DNA of 64,000 bases from Melioribacteraceae bacterium (lineage in GTDB: Bacteria > Bacteroidota > Ignavibacteria > Ignavibacteriales > Melioribacteraceae): positions 1 to 64,000 of the forward strand of contig JAGFIY010000104.1 of the NCBI GenBank assembly GCA_024103215.1. Direction: 5' to 3'. Shown here piece by piece: positions 55,952-64,000 of the stretch (the first letter of the stretch is position 1; every line of letters starts with the position of its first letter). The translations under genes and the position numbers were made by a program. Under the pieces are notes generated by a model that was given only the letters and a program-made list of their open reading frames with translations, was not told the origin of the DNA and ran no database searches.

Positions 55952-56455
55952 TCATTTATTTTCTTTTAATTTTAGTAACTCGTTCCAAACTGGATTAATT
56001 TCATCTTTTGTACAATTGCACTGTTCATAATTAAGATTTTTTCCGCAAGTCGGGCAGATCCCATTACATTCGCTGCTACATACATTTTTCATTGGAACCG
56101 CAAGTCTTAAATATTCCTTTGTATCTTTGGTAATATCAATCGTGTTTTCATCGCGTCTAAGAAAATAGCAATTCACATCATCAATTCCGCAAGATGCTTC
56201 ATCAAACACATAAACAAGAAGAAAATTCGTGCTGACTTTCGATTCAAATTTTTCGGTGCAACGATCGCATTCAAACTCGGCGGATACTTCTGCTTCGCAT
56301 TTCAAAACAATTTGATGAGAGGATTTATCCATTATTACATCTAATGCAACATCACCAAAAAAATTAGAGCCTAAGTCTAACTTATTCGAATCAGCTAAAA
56401 ATGTAAGTTCGTGAATTCCATCAGGAAAATCACTGAACTTGAATTTAATCGGCAT
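55952..56455 (-). CDS. yceD: DUF177 (YceD) family protein
   Basis: This protein of about 167 residues belongs to the YceD family, which occurs directly upstream of rpmF and is linked to 23S rRNA accumulation. It has ECDRCTEKFES in the middle and a cysteine-rich CNGICPTCGKNLNYEQCNC near the C-terminus. The frame opens at 56476, but the ATG at 56455 (MPIKFKFSDFP) matches the family start and has GAGCGG ahead. It is probably the first gene of the fatty-acid operon. Confidence 0.9.
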   Translation of the reverse strand: MPIKFKFSDFPDGIHELTFLADSNKLDLGSNFFGDVALDVIMDKSSHQIVLKCEAEVSAEFECDRCTEKFESKVSTNFLLVYVFDEASCGIDDVNCYFLRRDENTIDITKDTKEYLRLAVPMKNVCSSECNGICPTCGKNLNYEQCNCTKDEINPVWNELLKLKENK

Positions 56456-56638
56456 AATCCGCTCAAAAGTAAACATTAAATATAACCATTGATACCAGCA
56501 GAATCAAGAATTTGTAATCTATTAAGTTTACTTGTTTTGGTGAAGGAGAGTACAATAAAAATCATTTTTCCCACAAAAATCACAAAGTTTGTTGATTTTA
56601 TGAAATAAAGTGAACAAATTGAATGGTTAATAAGTTTC

Positions 56639-57616
56639 ATGAACTCCCTAATGATTTTGCTAACAACGGAAGAAATCGAAAATATGCCTATTCTATTTTC
56701 TCTGCTCGCCGCAATAATCCCAATGGTTTTATATTTGATAATTCTTTGGCGTATGGATAAGTATGAGAAAGAACCAATAATATTACTAATTAAACATTTT
56801 TTCTGGGGTGCTTTTGGTGCTGTTTTCCTCGGTATATTAGGAAGTTTGATACTTACTTACCCGATTAATTCAATTATTTACGATGCGAGAGTACAAGGTC
56901 TTATAGCTGCAATCATTGTTGCTCCTTTTGTTGAAGAAATTACCAAAGGAATTTACCTAGTTAAGACTGTTAAAAACAAAAATTTTGATAACATTACCGA
57001 CGGAATTATTTATGGCGGAGCAATTGGTCTTGGCTTCGGGATGACCGAAAATTTTCTATACTTTATTGCTTTTGGAACTGATATCGAAAGTTGGATGAGT
57101 ATTGTTCTAATCCGCTCTATTTTTTCTGCCGTAATGCATTGTATCTCTACTGCAATCTTTGGAGCATTTCTTTCTTTAGCAAAATTCCGAAGGAACCGAT
57201 TTAAAGGATTGATAATTTTTTCTGGACTATTTATTTCAATGATTTTGCACAGTGCGTGGAATGCCAGTGTAAGTTTTCCAACGTCTTACTTTTGGGGATT
57301 GCTGGTTATGTTATTTATAATAATCTCATTTCTACTAATCTTAAAACTTTTTGTAAATCAAGAATTGAGAGTAATAAGAGACGGACTTAGTGATGAAGGT
57401 CTAAGCAGTAATTATATCAATATTCTTTCCTCAAATAAAAGATTTACCTATGGATGGATTGAGGAAGATCTAAGGAAAGAATTAATTGACATAGCAACAA
57501 AACTCGCATTTAGAAAAAACCAACTTAAAAATTGTCATGATAATTTGACTGAAGAGTATTCAAAGGATATTGTTAATTTACGTTCTCGATTAAGAAAATT
57601 TATAGAAAACAATTGA
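56639..57616 (+). CDS. PrsW-family intramembrane metalloprotease
   Basis: A polytopic membrane protein of 325 residues with about seven helices between residues 18 and 235. The PrsW motifs are present: Glu99-Glu100 in APFVEEITKG, Glu137 in GFGMTENFLYF, His167 in VMHCISTA and His204 in ILHSAWNA. The family includes B. subtilis PrsW, which cleaves the anti-sigma factor RsiW. A soluble helical tail (about 240-325) is extra. The substrate is unknown and no anti-sigma factor is nearby. Its stop lies eight bases before nadD. Confidence 0.9.
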   Translation: MNSLMILLTTEEIENMPILFSLLAAIIPMVLYLIILWRMDKYEKEPIILLIKHFFWGAFGAVFLGILGSLILTYPINSIIYDARVQGLIAAIIVAPFVEEITKGIYLVKTVKNKNFDNITDGIIYGGAIGLGFGMTENFLYFIAFGTDIESWMSIVLIRSIFSAVMHCISTAIFGAFLSLAKFRRNRFKGLIIFSGLFISMILHSAWNASVSFPTSYFWGLLVMLFIIISFLLILKLFVNQELRVIRDGLSDEGLSSNYINILSSNKRFTYGWIEEDLRKELIDIATKLAFRKNQLKNCHDNLTEEYSKDIVNLRSRLRKFIENN

Positions 57617-57624
57617 TTAATAAA

Positions 57625-58215
57625 ATGTCAAAAATTGCTGTATATGGAGGAACGTTCGATCCCGTTCATAACGGGCATTTAATAACTGCTTTGTATCTTC
57701 TTGAAACCAGAGAATTAGATAAAATAATTTTCATCCCTAGTTTTATTTCTCCTCATAAAATTGAACAAAATTCAAGTAATTCAGTTCACCGATTGAATAT
57801 GGTTAATCTTGCCCTTCAAGATTATCCAAAATTCGAGTATTCCGATTTTGAAATCATTCAAGGCGAAATATCCTATACATATAAAACACTACAAGAACTA
57901 AGAAAACAATATGAAAATATCGAATTGGTAATTGGCTTCGATAATTTGGTAACATTCACCGAATGGAAATATCCAGAAAAAATAGTTGGACTAGCTAAAT
58001 TAGTCGTGTTGAAAAGAGAAATTGATGAGAAGCATTATAAAACGAATAAATTTTTCCCTTATGCGGAAATTGTCAACTCACCTATAATTGAAATCTCATC
58101 GACACAAATAAGAGAAAGAGTTGCCACCGGCAAAAACATAAGTCCGCTTGTCCCTCAAAAAGTAAAAGAATATATTTATAAAGAAGAATTATATAAGCAA
58201 AAGGATCTTTTATGA
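57625..58215 (+). CDS. nadD: nicotinate-nucleotide adenylyltransferase
   Basis: NadD makes deamido-NAD from nicotinate mononucleotide and ATP. From ATG 57625 it has 196 residues with the nucleotidyltransferase motif GGTFDPVHNGHL at 8-19 and the ISSTQIRERV motif near the end. A TTG four codons upstream inside the previous stop region is less likely. It overlaps the following GTPase gene by four bases (ATGA). Confidence 0.94.
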   Translation: MSKIAVYGGTFDPVHNGHLITALYLLETRELDKIIFIPSFISPHKIEQNSSNSVHRLNMVNLALQDYPKFEYSDFEIIQGEISYTYKTLQELRKQYENIELVIGFDNLVTFTEWKYPEKIVGLAKLVVLKREIDEKHYKTNKFFPYAEIVNSPIIEISSTQIRERVATGKNISPLVPQKVKEYIYKEELYKQKDLL

Positions 58216-59168
58216 TCTCAAATTCACTAGTAGAAAAGCTCTTTTCCGGAGATAAAAGATCAATCTCAAAAGCTATAACCATTGTTGAAAATAGTCTTAC
58301 CGAATCAATTGAACTGCTGAATACTATTCATTCAAATACGGGAAATGCTTTTAGAATTGGAATTACAGGTCCTCCGGGTGCAGGTAAATCTACATTAACG
58401 AATCAACTTACAAAACTTTACAGAAAGCAAGGAAAGAAAATCGGAATTATTGCCGTTGATCCTACAAGTCCTTTTACTGGCGGTGCACTTTTAGGTGATA
58501 GGGTGAGAATGAACGAAATTGGTCAGGACGAAAATGTTTTTATAAGAAGTATGGCAACGCGTGGAAGTTTAGGAGGCTTAAGCAAAAAAGCGATTGATGC
58601 AGCAGATATAATCGATGCAGCTGGTTTTGATCTTATCTTGTTCGAAACAGTAGGCGTGGGTCAATCCGAGCTTGATATCGCGAAAGCAGCAGATACAACA
58701 ATCGTCGTACTAGTTCCCGAAAGCGGAGATTCAGTTCAGGCAATGAAAGCCGGATTGATGGAAATAGCGGATTTTTTTGTGCTTAATAAATGTGATCGCC
58801 CAGGAGCTGAACAAGCAGCTGCAGCACTGCAGTCGATAATTTCACTCCGTTCTCACGACGAATCTAGCTGGCTGCCCCCAATTGTTAGAACAGTTGCCTC
58901 CGAAAACAAAGGATTGGATGAGATAATAGAAAAGATTGAATCACACAAATTATTCCTGTCTAAAAATGATCGTTTTCAAAATCGTCGTGAAGAAAATTCA
59001 AAATCGAGAATTCAAGAAATAATCAAACAATTGATATTCGCTGAAATATGGAACAACGAACGCACCGAATTGCTGAACAAAGCAAGTCAAGATGTTGTAA
59101 ACGGAAGTTTATCCCCTTACGAAATTGCCGAAAAGATAATAGAAAACTTCAAATCAAAAAGTGTATAA
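58212..59168 (+). CDS. meaB: MeaB/ArgK-type GTPase, methylmalonyl-CoA mutase chaperone family
   Basis: MeaB protects and loads adenosylcobalamin-dependent acyl-CoA mutases. The 318-residue protein has a Walker A motif GPPGAGKST (53-61), the DPTSPFTGGALLGDR switch region, ETVGVGQSE (Walker B) and the guanine motif NKCDRPG. No mutase gene is in the window, but acyl-CoA metabolism genes follow. The gene sits between nadD (four-base overlap) and an acyl-CoA carboxylase beta subunit (one-base gap). Its presence shows that the organism uses adenosylcobalamin, in line with the B12 sensor at 22233. Confidence 0.94.
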   Translation: MISNSLVEKLFSGDKRSISKAITIVENSLTESIELLNTIHSNTGNAFRIGITGPPGAGKSTLTNQLTKLYRKQGKKIGIIAVDPTSPFTGGALLGDRVRMNEIGQDENVFIRSMATRGSLGGLSKKAIDAADIIDAAGFDLILFETVGVGQSELDIAKAADTTIVVLVPESGDSVQAMKAGLMEIADFFVLNKCDRPGAEQAAAALQSIISLRSHDESSWLPPIVRTVASENKGLDEIIEKIESHKLFLSKNDRFQNRREENSKSRIQEIIKQLIFAEIWNNERTELLNKASQDVVNGSLSPYEIAEKIIENFKSKSV

Positions 59169-59169
59169 A

Positions 59170-60819
59170 ATGAAAAAAAAAGATCTGAATAAGAATGAGG
59201 AATTTTATAAAAGAGAAGATTTTTATAAAAATCTTGTCAGAAAACAGAACGCAATAAAAGAACAAATAAAGTTGGGCGGCGGTCAAAAAGCAATCGATCG
59301 CCAGCATGGAAAAGGCAAACTTACAGCTCGTGAAAGAATTGCGAAATTGATTGATGAAGGAAGCAGCTTTTTCGAATTGAATACTTTTTGTGCTCACGAT
59401 ATGTACGCCGAATACGGTGGAGCGCCTTCTGCCGGCACGGTTATGGGCATCGGGAAAATTTCCGGACGAAATTTTATGATAGTTGCAAACGATGCCACAG
59501 TAAAAGCCGGAGCTTGGTTTCCAATAACTGCAAAAAAGAATTTAAGGGCTCAGGAGATAGTATTAGAAAACAGACTTCCGGTAATCTATCTTGTCGATAG
59601 TGCAGGAGTATTTCTTCCACTTCAGGAAGATATTTTTCCCGACAAAGAACACTTCGGAAGAATATTCAGAAACAACGCACAAATTTCGGCAAAAGGTATC
59701 CCGCAGCTCTCAGCAATTATGGGCCCTTGCGTTGCCGGCGGCGCCTATCTCCCCATTATGAGCGATGAAGCTCTAATTGTTGAGGGAGAAGGTTCAGTTT
59801 TTTTAGCAGGCTCACACTTAGTAAAAGCTGCGATTGGAGAAAATATTGACAACGAAAGTTTAGGCGGTGCACGAGTTCAATCCAATATTTCCGGAGTAAC
59901 CGATTACCTAATGAAAGACGATGATGAGTGCATCAGCAAAATAAGAAGTCTCTCAAATAAATTTGGTGAAAATTCGAAGGCAGGATTTAATAGAACAGAT
60001 TCCCAACCTCCAAAGGAAGATCCAAATGAAATTTATGGGATTCTTCCCGATGATACTATTAAGCAGTATGATATGTATCAGTTAATTGCTAGGATAGTCG
60101 ATAATTCTGAGCTAGATGAATACAAAGCCGGTTTCGGGAAAACTATCATAACTGCTTACGCAAGAATTGACGGTTGGGCTGTTGGAATTGTTGCAAACCA
60201 AAGAACAATTGTAAAATCTGAAAACGGGGAAATGCAGATCGGGGGGGTGATATATTCTGACAGTGCTGATAAAGCTACTAGGTTTATAATGAACTGCAAC
60301 CAGAAGAAAATTCCGTTATTGTTTCTACAAGACGTTACAGGATTTATGGTCGGAAGCAAAGCCGAACACGGAGGAATCATTAAGGATGGGGCAAAAATGG
60401 TTAACGCAGTCGCTAATTCAGTTGTTCCGAAAATAACTATAATTGTCGGCAACAGCTTCGGAGCCGGCAATTATGCGATGTGCGGAAAAGCTTATGACCC
60501 AAGATTTATTTTTGCTTACCCTAATGCAAAAATTTCAGTGATGGGTGGGGCGCAAGCCGGAAATGTTTTGCTTGATATTAAACTAAAACAGATGAAATCC
60601 CAGGGCAAGGATTTTTCGGAAGAAGATAAACACAAACTATTAAAAGAAATTATAGATTCTTACGAACAAAAGAGCACCGCTCTCTATGCTGCTGCACGGT
60701 TATGGGTGGATGAGATTATTGACCCGATAAAAACGCGTGAGTATGTCTCGATGGCAATAAATGTTGCAAACGGAAACCCGGAGATCCCAAAATTTAATGT
60801 TGGCGTAATTCAGACTTAA
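59170..60819 (+). CDS. acyl-CoA carboxylase beta subunit (carboxyltransferase), MccB-like
   Basis: This 549-residue carboxyltransferase moves carboxyl from biotin to an acyl-CoA. The N-terminal RQHGKGKLTARERI is common to the family; the stretch SAGVFLPLQEDIFPD with HFGRIF and the GSVFLAGSHLVKAA segment resemble methylcrotonyl-CoA carboxylase beta more than propionyl-CoA carboxylase. Both oxyanion loops are present (GPCVAGGAY, GNSFGAGNYAMCG). No biotin carboxylase subunit is adjacent. A GTG nine bases upstream overlaps meaB; the ATG at 59170 is preferred. The 3' end shares the bases TTAA with the convergent acyl-CoA dehydrogenase. Confidence 0.9.
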   Translation: MKKKDLNKNEEFYKREDFYKNLVRKQNAIKEQIKLGGGQKAIDRQHGKGKLTARERIAKLIDEGSSFFELNTFCAHDMYAEYGGAPSAGTVMGIGKISGRNFMIVANDATVKAGAWFPITAKKNLRAQEIVLENRLPVIYLVDSAGVFLPLQEDIFPDKEHFGRIFRNNAQISAKGIPQLSAIMGPCVAGGAYLPIMSDEALIVEGEGSVFLAGSHLVKAAIGENIDNESLGGARVQSNISGVTDYLMKDDDECISKIRSLSNKFGENSKAGFNRTDSQPPKEDPNEIYGILPDDTIKQYDMYQLIARIVDNSELDEYKAGFGKTIITAYARIDGWAVGIVANQRTIVKSENGEMQIGGVIYSDSADKATRFIMNCNQKKIPLLFLQDVTGFMVGSKAEHGGIIKDGAKMVNAVANSVVPKITIIVGNSFGAGNYAMCGKAYDPRFIFAYPNAKISVMGGAQAGNVLLDIKLKQMKSQGKDFSEEDKHKLLKEIIDSYEQKSTALYAAARLWVDEIIDPIKTREYVSMAINVANGNPEIPKFNVGVIQT

Positions 60820-61961
60820 CAGCCAATGTAGCGCGAAATGACAAGTCTCTGGATTTCTGAGGTTCCTTCTCCAATTTGAAGTAATCGTTGATCACGATAA
60901 AATCGTTCGACATCAAATTCTTTCATTAAGCCATAACCACCATGAATTTGAACCGCAGCATCGGCGACTTCTTTTGCGATTTCAGAACAGTAAAGTTTTG
61001 ACATAGCAGCTTCCTTAGCAAATGGTTTATCGTTATCCTTTAGCCAGCAAGCTTTGTAAAGCAGATTTCTTGCTAATTCAATTTTTGTAGCCATATCTGC
61101 TAACTTAAAGGAAATTGCCTGAAATTTAGTAATCGGTCTCCCAAATTGTTCACGCTGCTTTGCATATTCTAATGCAGCCTCATAGGCTCCCTGAGCGCAG
61201 CCTAATCCCATTGCGGCAATCGAAAGCCGTCCATTATCCAAAGTATGAAGCATAATTCTTGAACCGTGTCCTCTTTCCCCGAGTAAATTTTCTTCAGGTA
61301 CTGTGCAGTTATCAAAAAATAATTCTGCTGTGTTACTCGCACGCCACATCATTTTTCCATGCATTTCGATGGCTTTGAATCCTTCAGTTTCCTGAGCAAC
61401 GATTATGGTTGAGTATTCTTTTTTTCCGTCAACAACTCCAGTTACAGCTTGAACTGTTGCACCAAGTGTTATTTCTGTAGCTCCGTTAGTAATAAAGATT
61501 TTTGAACCATTTATTACCCAATTCCCTTCTTTAAGTTCAGCAGAGGTTTTTGTCCCTCTCGAATCAGAACCCGCATTAGGTTCAGTAAGACCAAACGCCC
61601 AAAGTCCCTGACCTGTACAAAGTTTAGGTAAAATTTCTTTCTTCTGTTCTTCAGTCCCGTAATAATAAATTGGTCCTATTCCAAGCGAATTATGAGCAGC
61701 CAAAGTTGCGGCATGTGAACCATCGATTCGAGCGATTTCTTCCACAGCAATGATGTATGAAAGAGTATCCATACCTTGTCCGCCGTAATCTGGAGAAATG
61801 TTCATACCGAATAATCCAAGTTCACCCATTCGTGAGGTCAATTCATAAGAAAATTCAGCTTTTTCATCAAGTTCTTTGGCTACCGGTTTAATTTCCTTTT
61901 CAGCAAATTCTCTTACAGTCTCTCGAATTAAATTCTGTTCCTCTGTGTGATTAAAATCCAT
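60816..61961 (-). CDS. acyl-CoA dehydrogenase
   Basis: A flavoenzyme that oxidises acyl-CoA to enoyl-CoA and passes electrons to ETF. The 381-residue protein has LTEPNAGSDSRGTKT, WVINGSKIFITNG, YAKQREQFGRPI and the C-terminal QIGEGTSEIQRLVISR with catalytic Glu365, the position used by short- and medium-chain enzymes. The ending RYIGC is usual for the butyryl-type group. Substrate could be a short straight or branched chain; the MccB-like neighbour would fit isovaleryl-CoA. Confidence 0.95.
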   Translation of the reverse strand: MDFNHTEEQNLIRETVREFAEKEIKPVAKELDEKAEFSYELTSRMGELGLFGMNISPDYGGQGMDTLSYIIAVEEIARIDGSHAATLAAHNSLGIGPIYYYGTEEQKKEILPKLCTGQGLWAFGLTEPNAGSDSRGTKTSAELKEGNWVINGSKIFITNGATEITLGATVQAVTGVVDGKKEYSTIIVAQETEGFKAIEMHGKMMWRASNTAELFFDNCTVPEENLLGERGHGSRIMLHTLDNGRLSIAAMGLGCAQGAYEAALEYAKQREQFGRPITKFQAISFKLADMATKIELARNLLYKACWLKDNDKPFAKEAAMSKLYCSEIAKEVADAAVQIHGGYGLMKEFDVERFYRDQRLLQIGEGTSEIQRLVISRYIGC

Positions 61962-62041
61962 AATTTATGCTCTACATTAGTTAAAAAATATTTGTACTCT
62001 TTATGTAGTATTTTATTTTAGTTAATTAAAATCAAATTTCT

Positions 62042-62722
62042 ATGAAAGTATATTCAAAGCGAAAGATAATTATTTTCTGGTTAGCTATGTTAATATTTTT
62101 GCCTTTAATTAAACAAATCAAAGCGCAAAATTCAACAGATTTATCAGATGCTGTTTATTCACTTAGCGAATATATTGCAGCCGCTAAGTATCTACCACAC
62201 GATAATAATAGTATATATGGAATTGATTCGATTTTTTTAAAAGCAAAATCCATTTCTAATAATGATATTTCGGAAGCATTGCTTTCAACAACTTTTGCTA
62301 CATTGCCTTTTAATCATATTCCTCTAATGATCCCGGTTATAAACATAAAAGTTGATATTCCTCTACCTGCGGTAGAAGATAATTTATTCAATCACAAAAA
62401 TGAAAATCTCCCCTCAGGCTTCTTAATTGACAGTAAAAATCCAAATGGAGATAAAGATAAAATTGCGCATTTTTTTGGGAACGCGTTTATTGCACATTCA
62501 GTTTCGTTTATAAATTTAAGCGACTTTCTCGGACTTTTAATCGAATTATTTGAGAACACTTTTTATGTCGAAGGAAGTATTGATGCGCGCGACATTATCA
62601 TAAATAGGTTAGGGCAAAAGTTTGGGGAGGATCTGAAAAATGATTCCTCCATCCTCCCCTCGCAATACTTTTCTGTTTACAATTCGCTTTATCTTTTAAT
62701 AGATACTACATCAAGGCTTTAG
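62042..62722 (+). CDS. hypothetical exported protein
   Basis: I do not recognise this 226-residue protein. It has a signal peptide (about 1-28, ending KIKAQ-like IKAQ) and no later membrane helix. A segment near 138-151 reads DKIAHFFGNAFIAH, and another near 177-200 reads VEGSIDARDIIINRLGQKF; the DK-x-x-H pattern recalls the DUF2279/VanZ-like proteins with a conserved DK...H, but the match is too short to assign. It stands between divergent and convergent neighbours and has its own promoter region. The stop overlaps that of the hydroxyacyl-CoA dehydrogenase gene (TTAG). Confidence 0.75.
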   Translation: MKVYSKRKIIIFWLAMLIFLPLIKQIKAQNSTDLSDAVYSLSEYIAAAKYLPHDNNSIYGIDSIFLKAKSISNNDISEALLSTTFATLPFNHIPLMIPVINIKVDIPLPAVEDNLFNHKNENLPSGFLIDSKNPNGDKDKIAHFFGNAFIAHSVSFINLSDFLGLLIELFENTFYVEGSIDARDIIINRLGQKFGEDLKNDSSILPSQYFSVYNSLYLLIDTTSRL

Positions 62723-63570
62723 TTGTACTTATAAAAACCTTCACCTGTTTTACGTCCAAGTTTTTTAGCAGCAACCATTTTTTTCAGCAAAGGACAAGGT
62801 CTGTACTTTGTATCGTTAAAACCGTTATAAAGTACGTTCATAATATCCAGACAAACATCTAAACCAATAAAGTCAGCAAGAGTAAGCGGACCCATTGGAT
62901 GATTCATCCCCAATTTCATAACTGTATCAATAGATTCAACAGTAGCCACTCCCTCATACAATGCAAATATGGCTTCGTTTATCATAGGCATCAAAACGCG
63001 GTTTGATATAAACCCTGGATAATCGTGAACTTCAACCGGGGTTTTCCCAAGCTTTTCCGACAACGATTTTATCAAATTATATGTTTCATCACTTGTGGAA
63101 TAACCTCTTATAACTTCTATTAATTTCATAACAGGGACGGGGTTCATAAAATGCATACCAATAAATCTGTCCGCTCTGCAAACCGCAGAAAGTTCGGTTA
63201 TTGAAATTGAAGATGTATTTGATGCAAAGATTGCTTCGGGTTTTATTTTTCCCTCGAGTGTTTTGAAAATTTCTTGTTTAACATTTTTGTTCTCAAAGAC
63301 CGCTTCAACTACTAGATCAGTATCTGATTCAATATTTTCAATTCCTACAACAGAAATTATATTTCCTAGAATATTTTTCTTATCATCTTCGGAAATTATT
63401 TCTTTTTTAATTTGACGGTCAAGATTTTTAGAAATTGTATTAATTGCATTGTCGCAAAATTCTTTGCTTGTTTCAGTCAATTGAACTTTGAAACCGTTCA
63501 TTGCAAAAACATGAGCAATTCCGTTTCCCATTGTTCCGCCGCCGATTACAGCTACTTTTTTTACTTCCAT
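62719..63570 (-). CDS. hbd: 3-hydroxybutyryl-CoA dehydrogenase
   Basis: The 283-residue NAD-binding enzyme interconverts 3-hydroxyacyl-CoA and acetoacetyl-CoA. It has the Rossmann start VAVIGGGTMGNGIAHVFA, FASNTSSISI, the catalytic His and Asn region RFIGMHFMNPVPVM and the C-terminal GPLTLADFIGLDVC. It is the short stand-alone form of butyrate and short-chain beta-oxidation pathways. The thiolase gene ends one base upstream, and the AGGTG ribosome site overlaps the thiolase stop, so the two are coupled. Confidence 0.96.
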   Translation of the reverse strand: MEVKKVAVIGGGTMGNGIAHVFAMNGFKVQLTETSKEFCDNAINTISKNLDRQIKKEIISEDDKKNILGNIISVVGIENIESDTDLVVEAVFENKNVKQEIFKTLEGKIKPEAIFASNTSSISITELSAVCRADRFIGMHFMNPVPVMKLIEVIRGYSTSDETYNLIKSLSEKLGKTPVEVHDYPGFISNRVLMPMINEAIFALYEGVATVESIDTVMKLGMNHPMGPLTLADFIGLDVCLDIMNVLYNGFNDTKYRPCPLLKKMVAAKKLGRKTGEGFYKYN

Positions 63571-63571
63571 T

Positions 63572-64000
63572 TTACACCTCGTAATTCTTTACAATTAACG
63601 CTGAAGCCTCTCCACCGCCGATGCACAAACTTGCTAATCCGAATTTAGCTTTATTCTTTAACATCGAATGAATCAGAGTAACCAAAATTCTTGCTCCACT
63701 TGCTCCAATCGGGTGACCGAGCGCAACCGCACCACCGTTTATATTAACTTTTGTAGGATCAAGATTCAATAATTGATTTACCGCCAAAGACACTACAGCA
63801 AATGCTTCGTTGATTTCAAAGAGATCGATATCATCCTTTTTCATTCCTGCTTTCTTAAGCACCTTGTTGATGGCATCTGCAGGAGCTGTCGTAAATTCAA
63901 TTGGAGCTTTTGCAAACGAACTTTGCGCAACAATTTCTACAAGCGGATTCAGACCGAGCGCTTTTGCTTTTGCCTCCGACATTACAAGTAAAGCAGCGGC
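63572..64000 (-). CDS. acetyl-CoA acetyltransferase (thiolase), C-terminal part only
   Basis: The frame is open to the window edge; the N-terminal half with the nucleophilic cysteine lies outside. The visible 142 residues have INEAFA, the catalytic histidine in GGAVALGHPIGASGAR and the second cysteine in LCIGGGEASAL. An internal ATG at 63982 is not the start: the codons before it (AAALLV) continue the family sequence. It forms an operon with hbd; together they interconvert acetyl-CoA and 3-hydroxybutyryl-CoA. Confidence 0.95.
   Translation of the reverse strand, partial: AAALLVMSEAKAKALGLNPLVEIVAQSSFAKAPIEFTTAPADAINKVLKKAGMKKDDIDLFEINEAFAVVSLAVNQLLNLDPTKVNINGGAVALGHPIGASGARILVTLIHSMLKNKAKFGLASLCIGGGEASALIVKNYEV

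Noticed and set aside
1-64000. tRNA, rRNA, CRISPR arrays, insertion sequences or prophage
   Set aside because: All intergenic gaps are below 300 bases and none shows cloverleaf elements, spaced direct repeats, transposase remnants or phage genes by eye.

Overview
The window is AT-rich (roughly one third G+C by eye), densely packed and carries no RNA genes, insertion sequences or CRISPR arrays that I could find. Three secreted proteases end in the type IX secretion (Por) sorting domain with the core NYPNPFNP, preceded by a fibronectin-like module with a TATExNNxGFE core. Together with a single-chain glycine decarboxylase and many PAS-rich hybrid kinases, this points to the Ignavibacteria (Melioribacter/Ignavibacterium-like relatives of Bacteroidota and Chlorobiota). 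That placement is an inference from gene style, not from a marker-gene tree.

Layout. 1-2867: a truncated TIM-barrel hydrolase-like gene (minus) and a divergent alkaline-phosphatase homologue (plus). 2938-27650: a 25-kb block, all on the minus strand, of signal-transduction genes. Read in transcription order it holds a ten-PAS protein with no kinase domain, a cobalamin-binding protein with the CarH-type light-sensor motifs but no DNA-binding domain, a soluble histidine kinase, a nine-PAS NarX-type kinase with its NarL-type regulator, an AmgK-like sugar kinase fused to a RapZ C-terminal domain with a MurU-like nucleotidyltransferase, a lone receiver, a membrane-bound kinase with its Rcp1-like receiver, and two receiver-kinase hybrids. 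27890-30249: alanine racemase and a THUMP-like methyltransferase. 30251-39316: three exported proteases of different catalytic classes (M14 metallo-, C25 cysteine, S1 serine), all tagged for type IX secretion. 39415-43650: a glycosyltransferase and a nucleoside-salvage run (cytidine deaminase, thymidine kinase, nucleoside transporter, purine nucleoside phosphorylase). 43647-48961: RsmE, a BamA-like outer-membrane protein, a CoA-binding protein and GcvP. 49081-56455: the fatty-acid synthesis operon (DUF177, rpmF, plsX, fabH, fabD, DUF3109, fabG, acpP, fabF, rnc). 56639-64000: a PrsW-like membrane protease, nadD, a MeaB-type GTPase, an acyl-CoA carboxylase beta subunit, an acyl-CoA dehydrogenase, a hypothetical exported protein, 3-hydroxyacyl-CoA dehydrogenase and a thiolase cut by the window end.

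The most interesting part is 21054-27650. Three abutting genes look like a photoreceptor system split over separate chains: an adenosylcobalamin light-sensor module with all signature motifs at canonical spacing, a PAS array ending in a coiled coil instead of a kinase, and a separate kinase. The sensing motifs are read directly from the sequence; assembly into one complex and the response to light are inference. A 9-bp inverted repeat lies just upstream of the first gene.

Smaller points of note are an alkaline phosphatase homologue whose three zinc-binding histidine positions are all replaced, an AmgK-RapZ fusion placed inside the signalling block, two mutually exclusive hairpins in front of a lone receiver gene, a palindromic repeat apparently inserted in frame in the M14 protease sorting domain, and a likely attenuator between acpP and fabF. 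With the partial gene at the left edge counted, no stretch longer than 300 bases lacks a gene.
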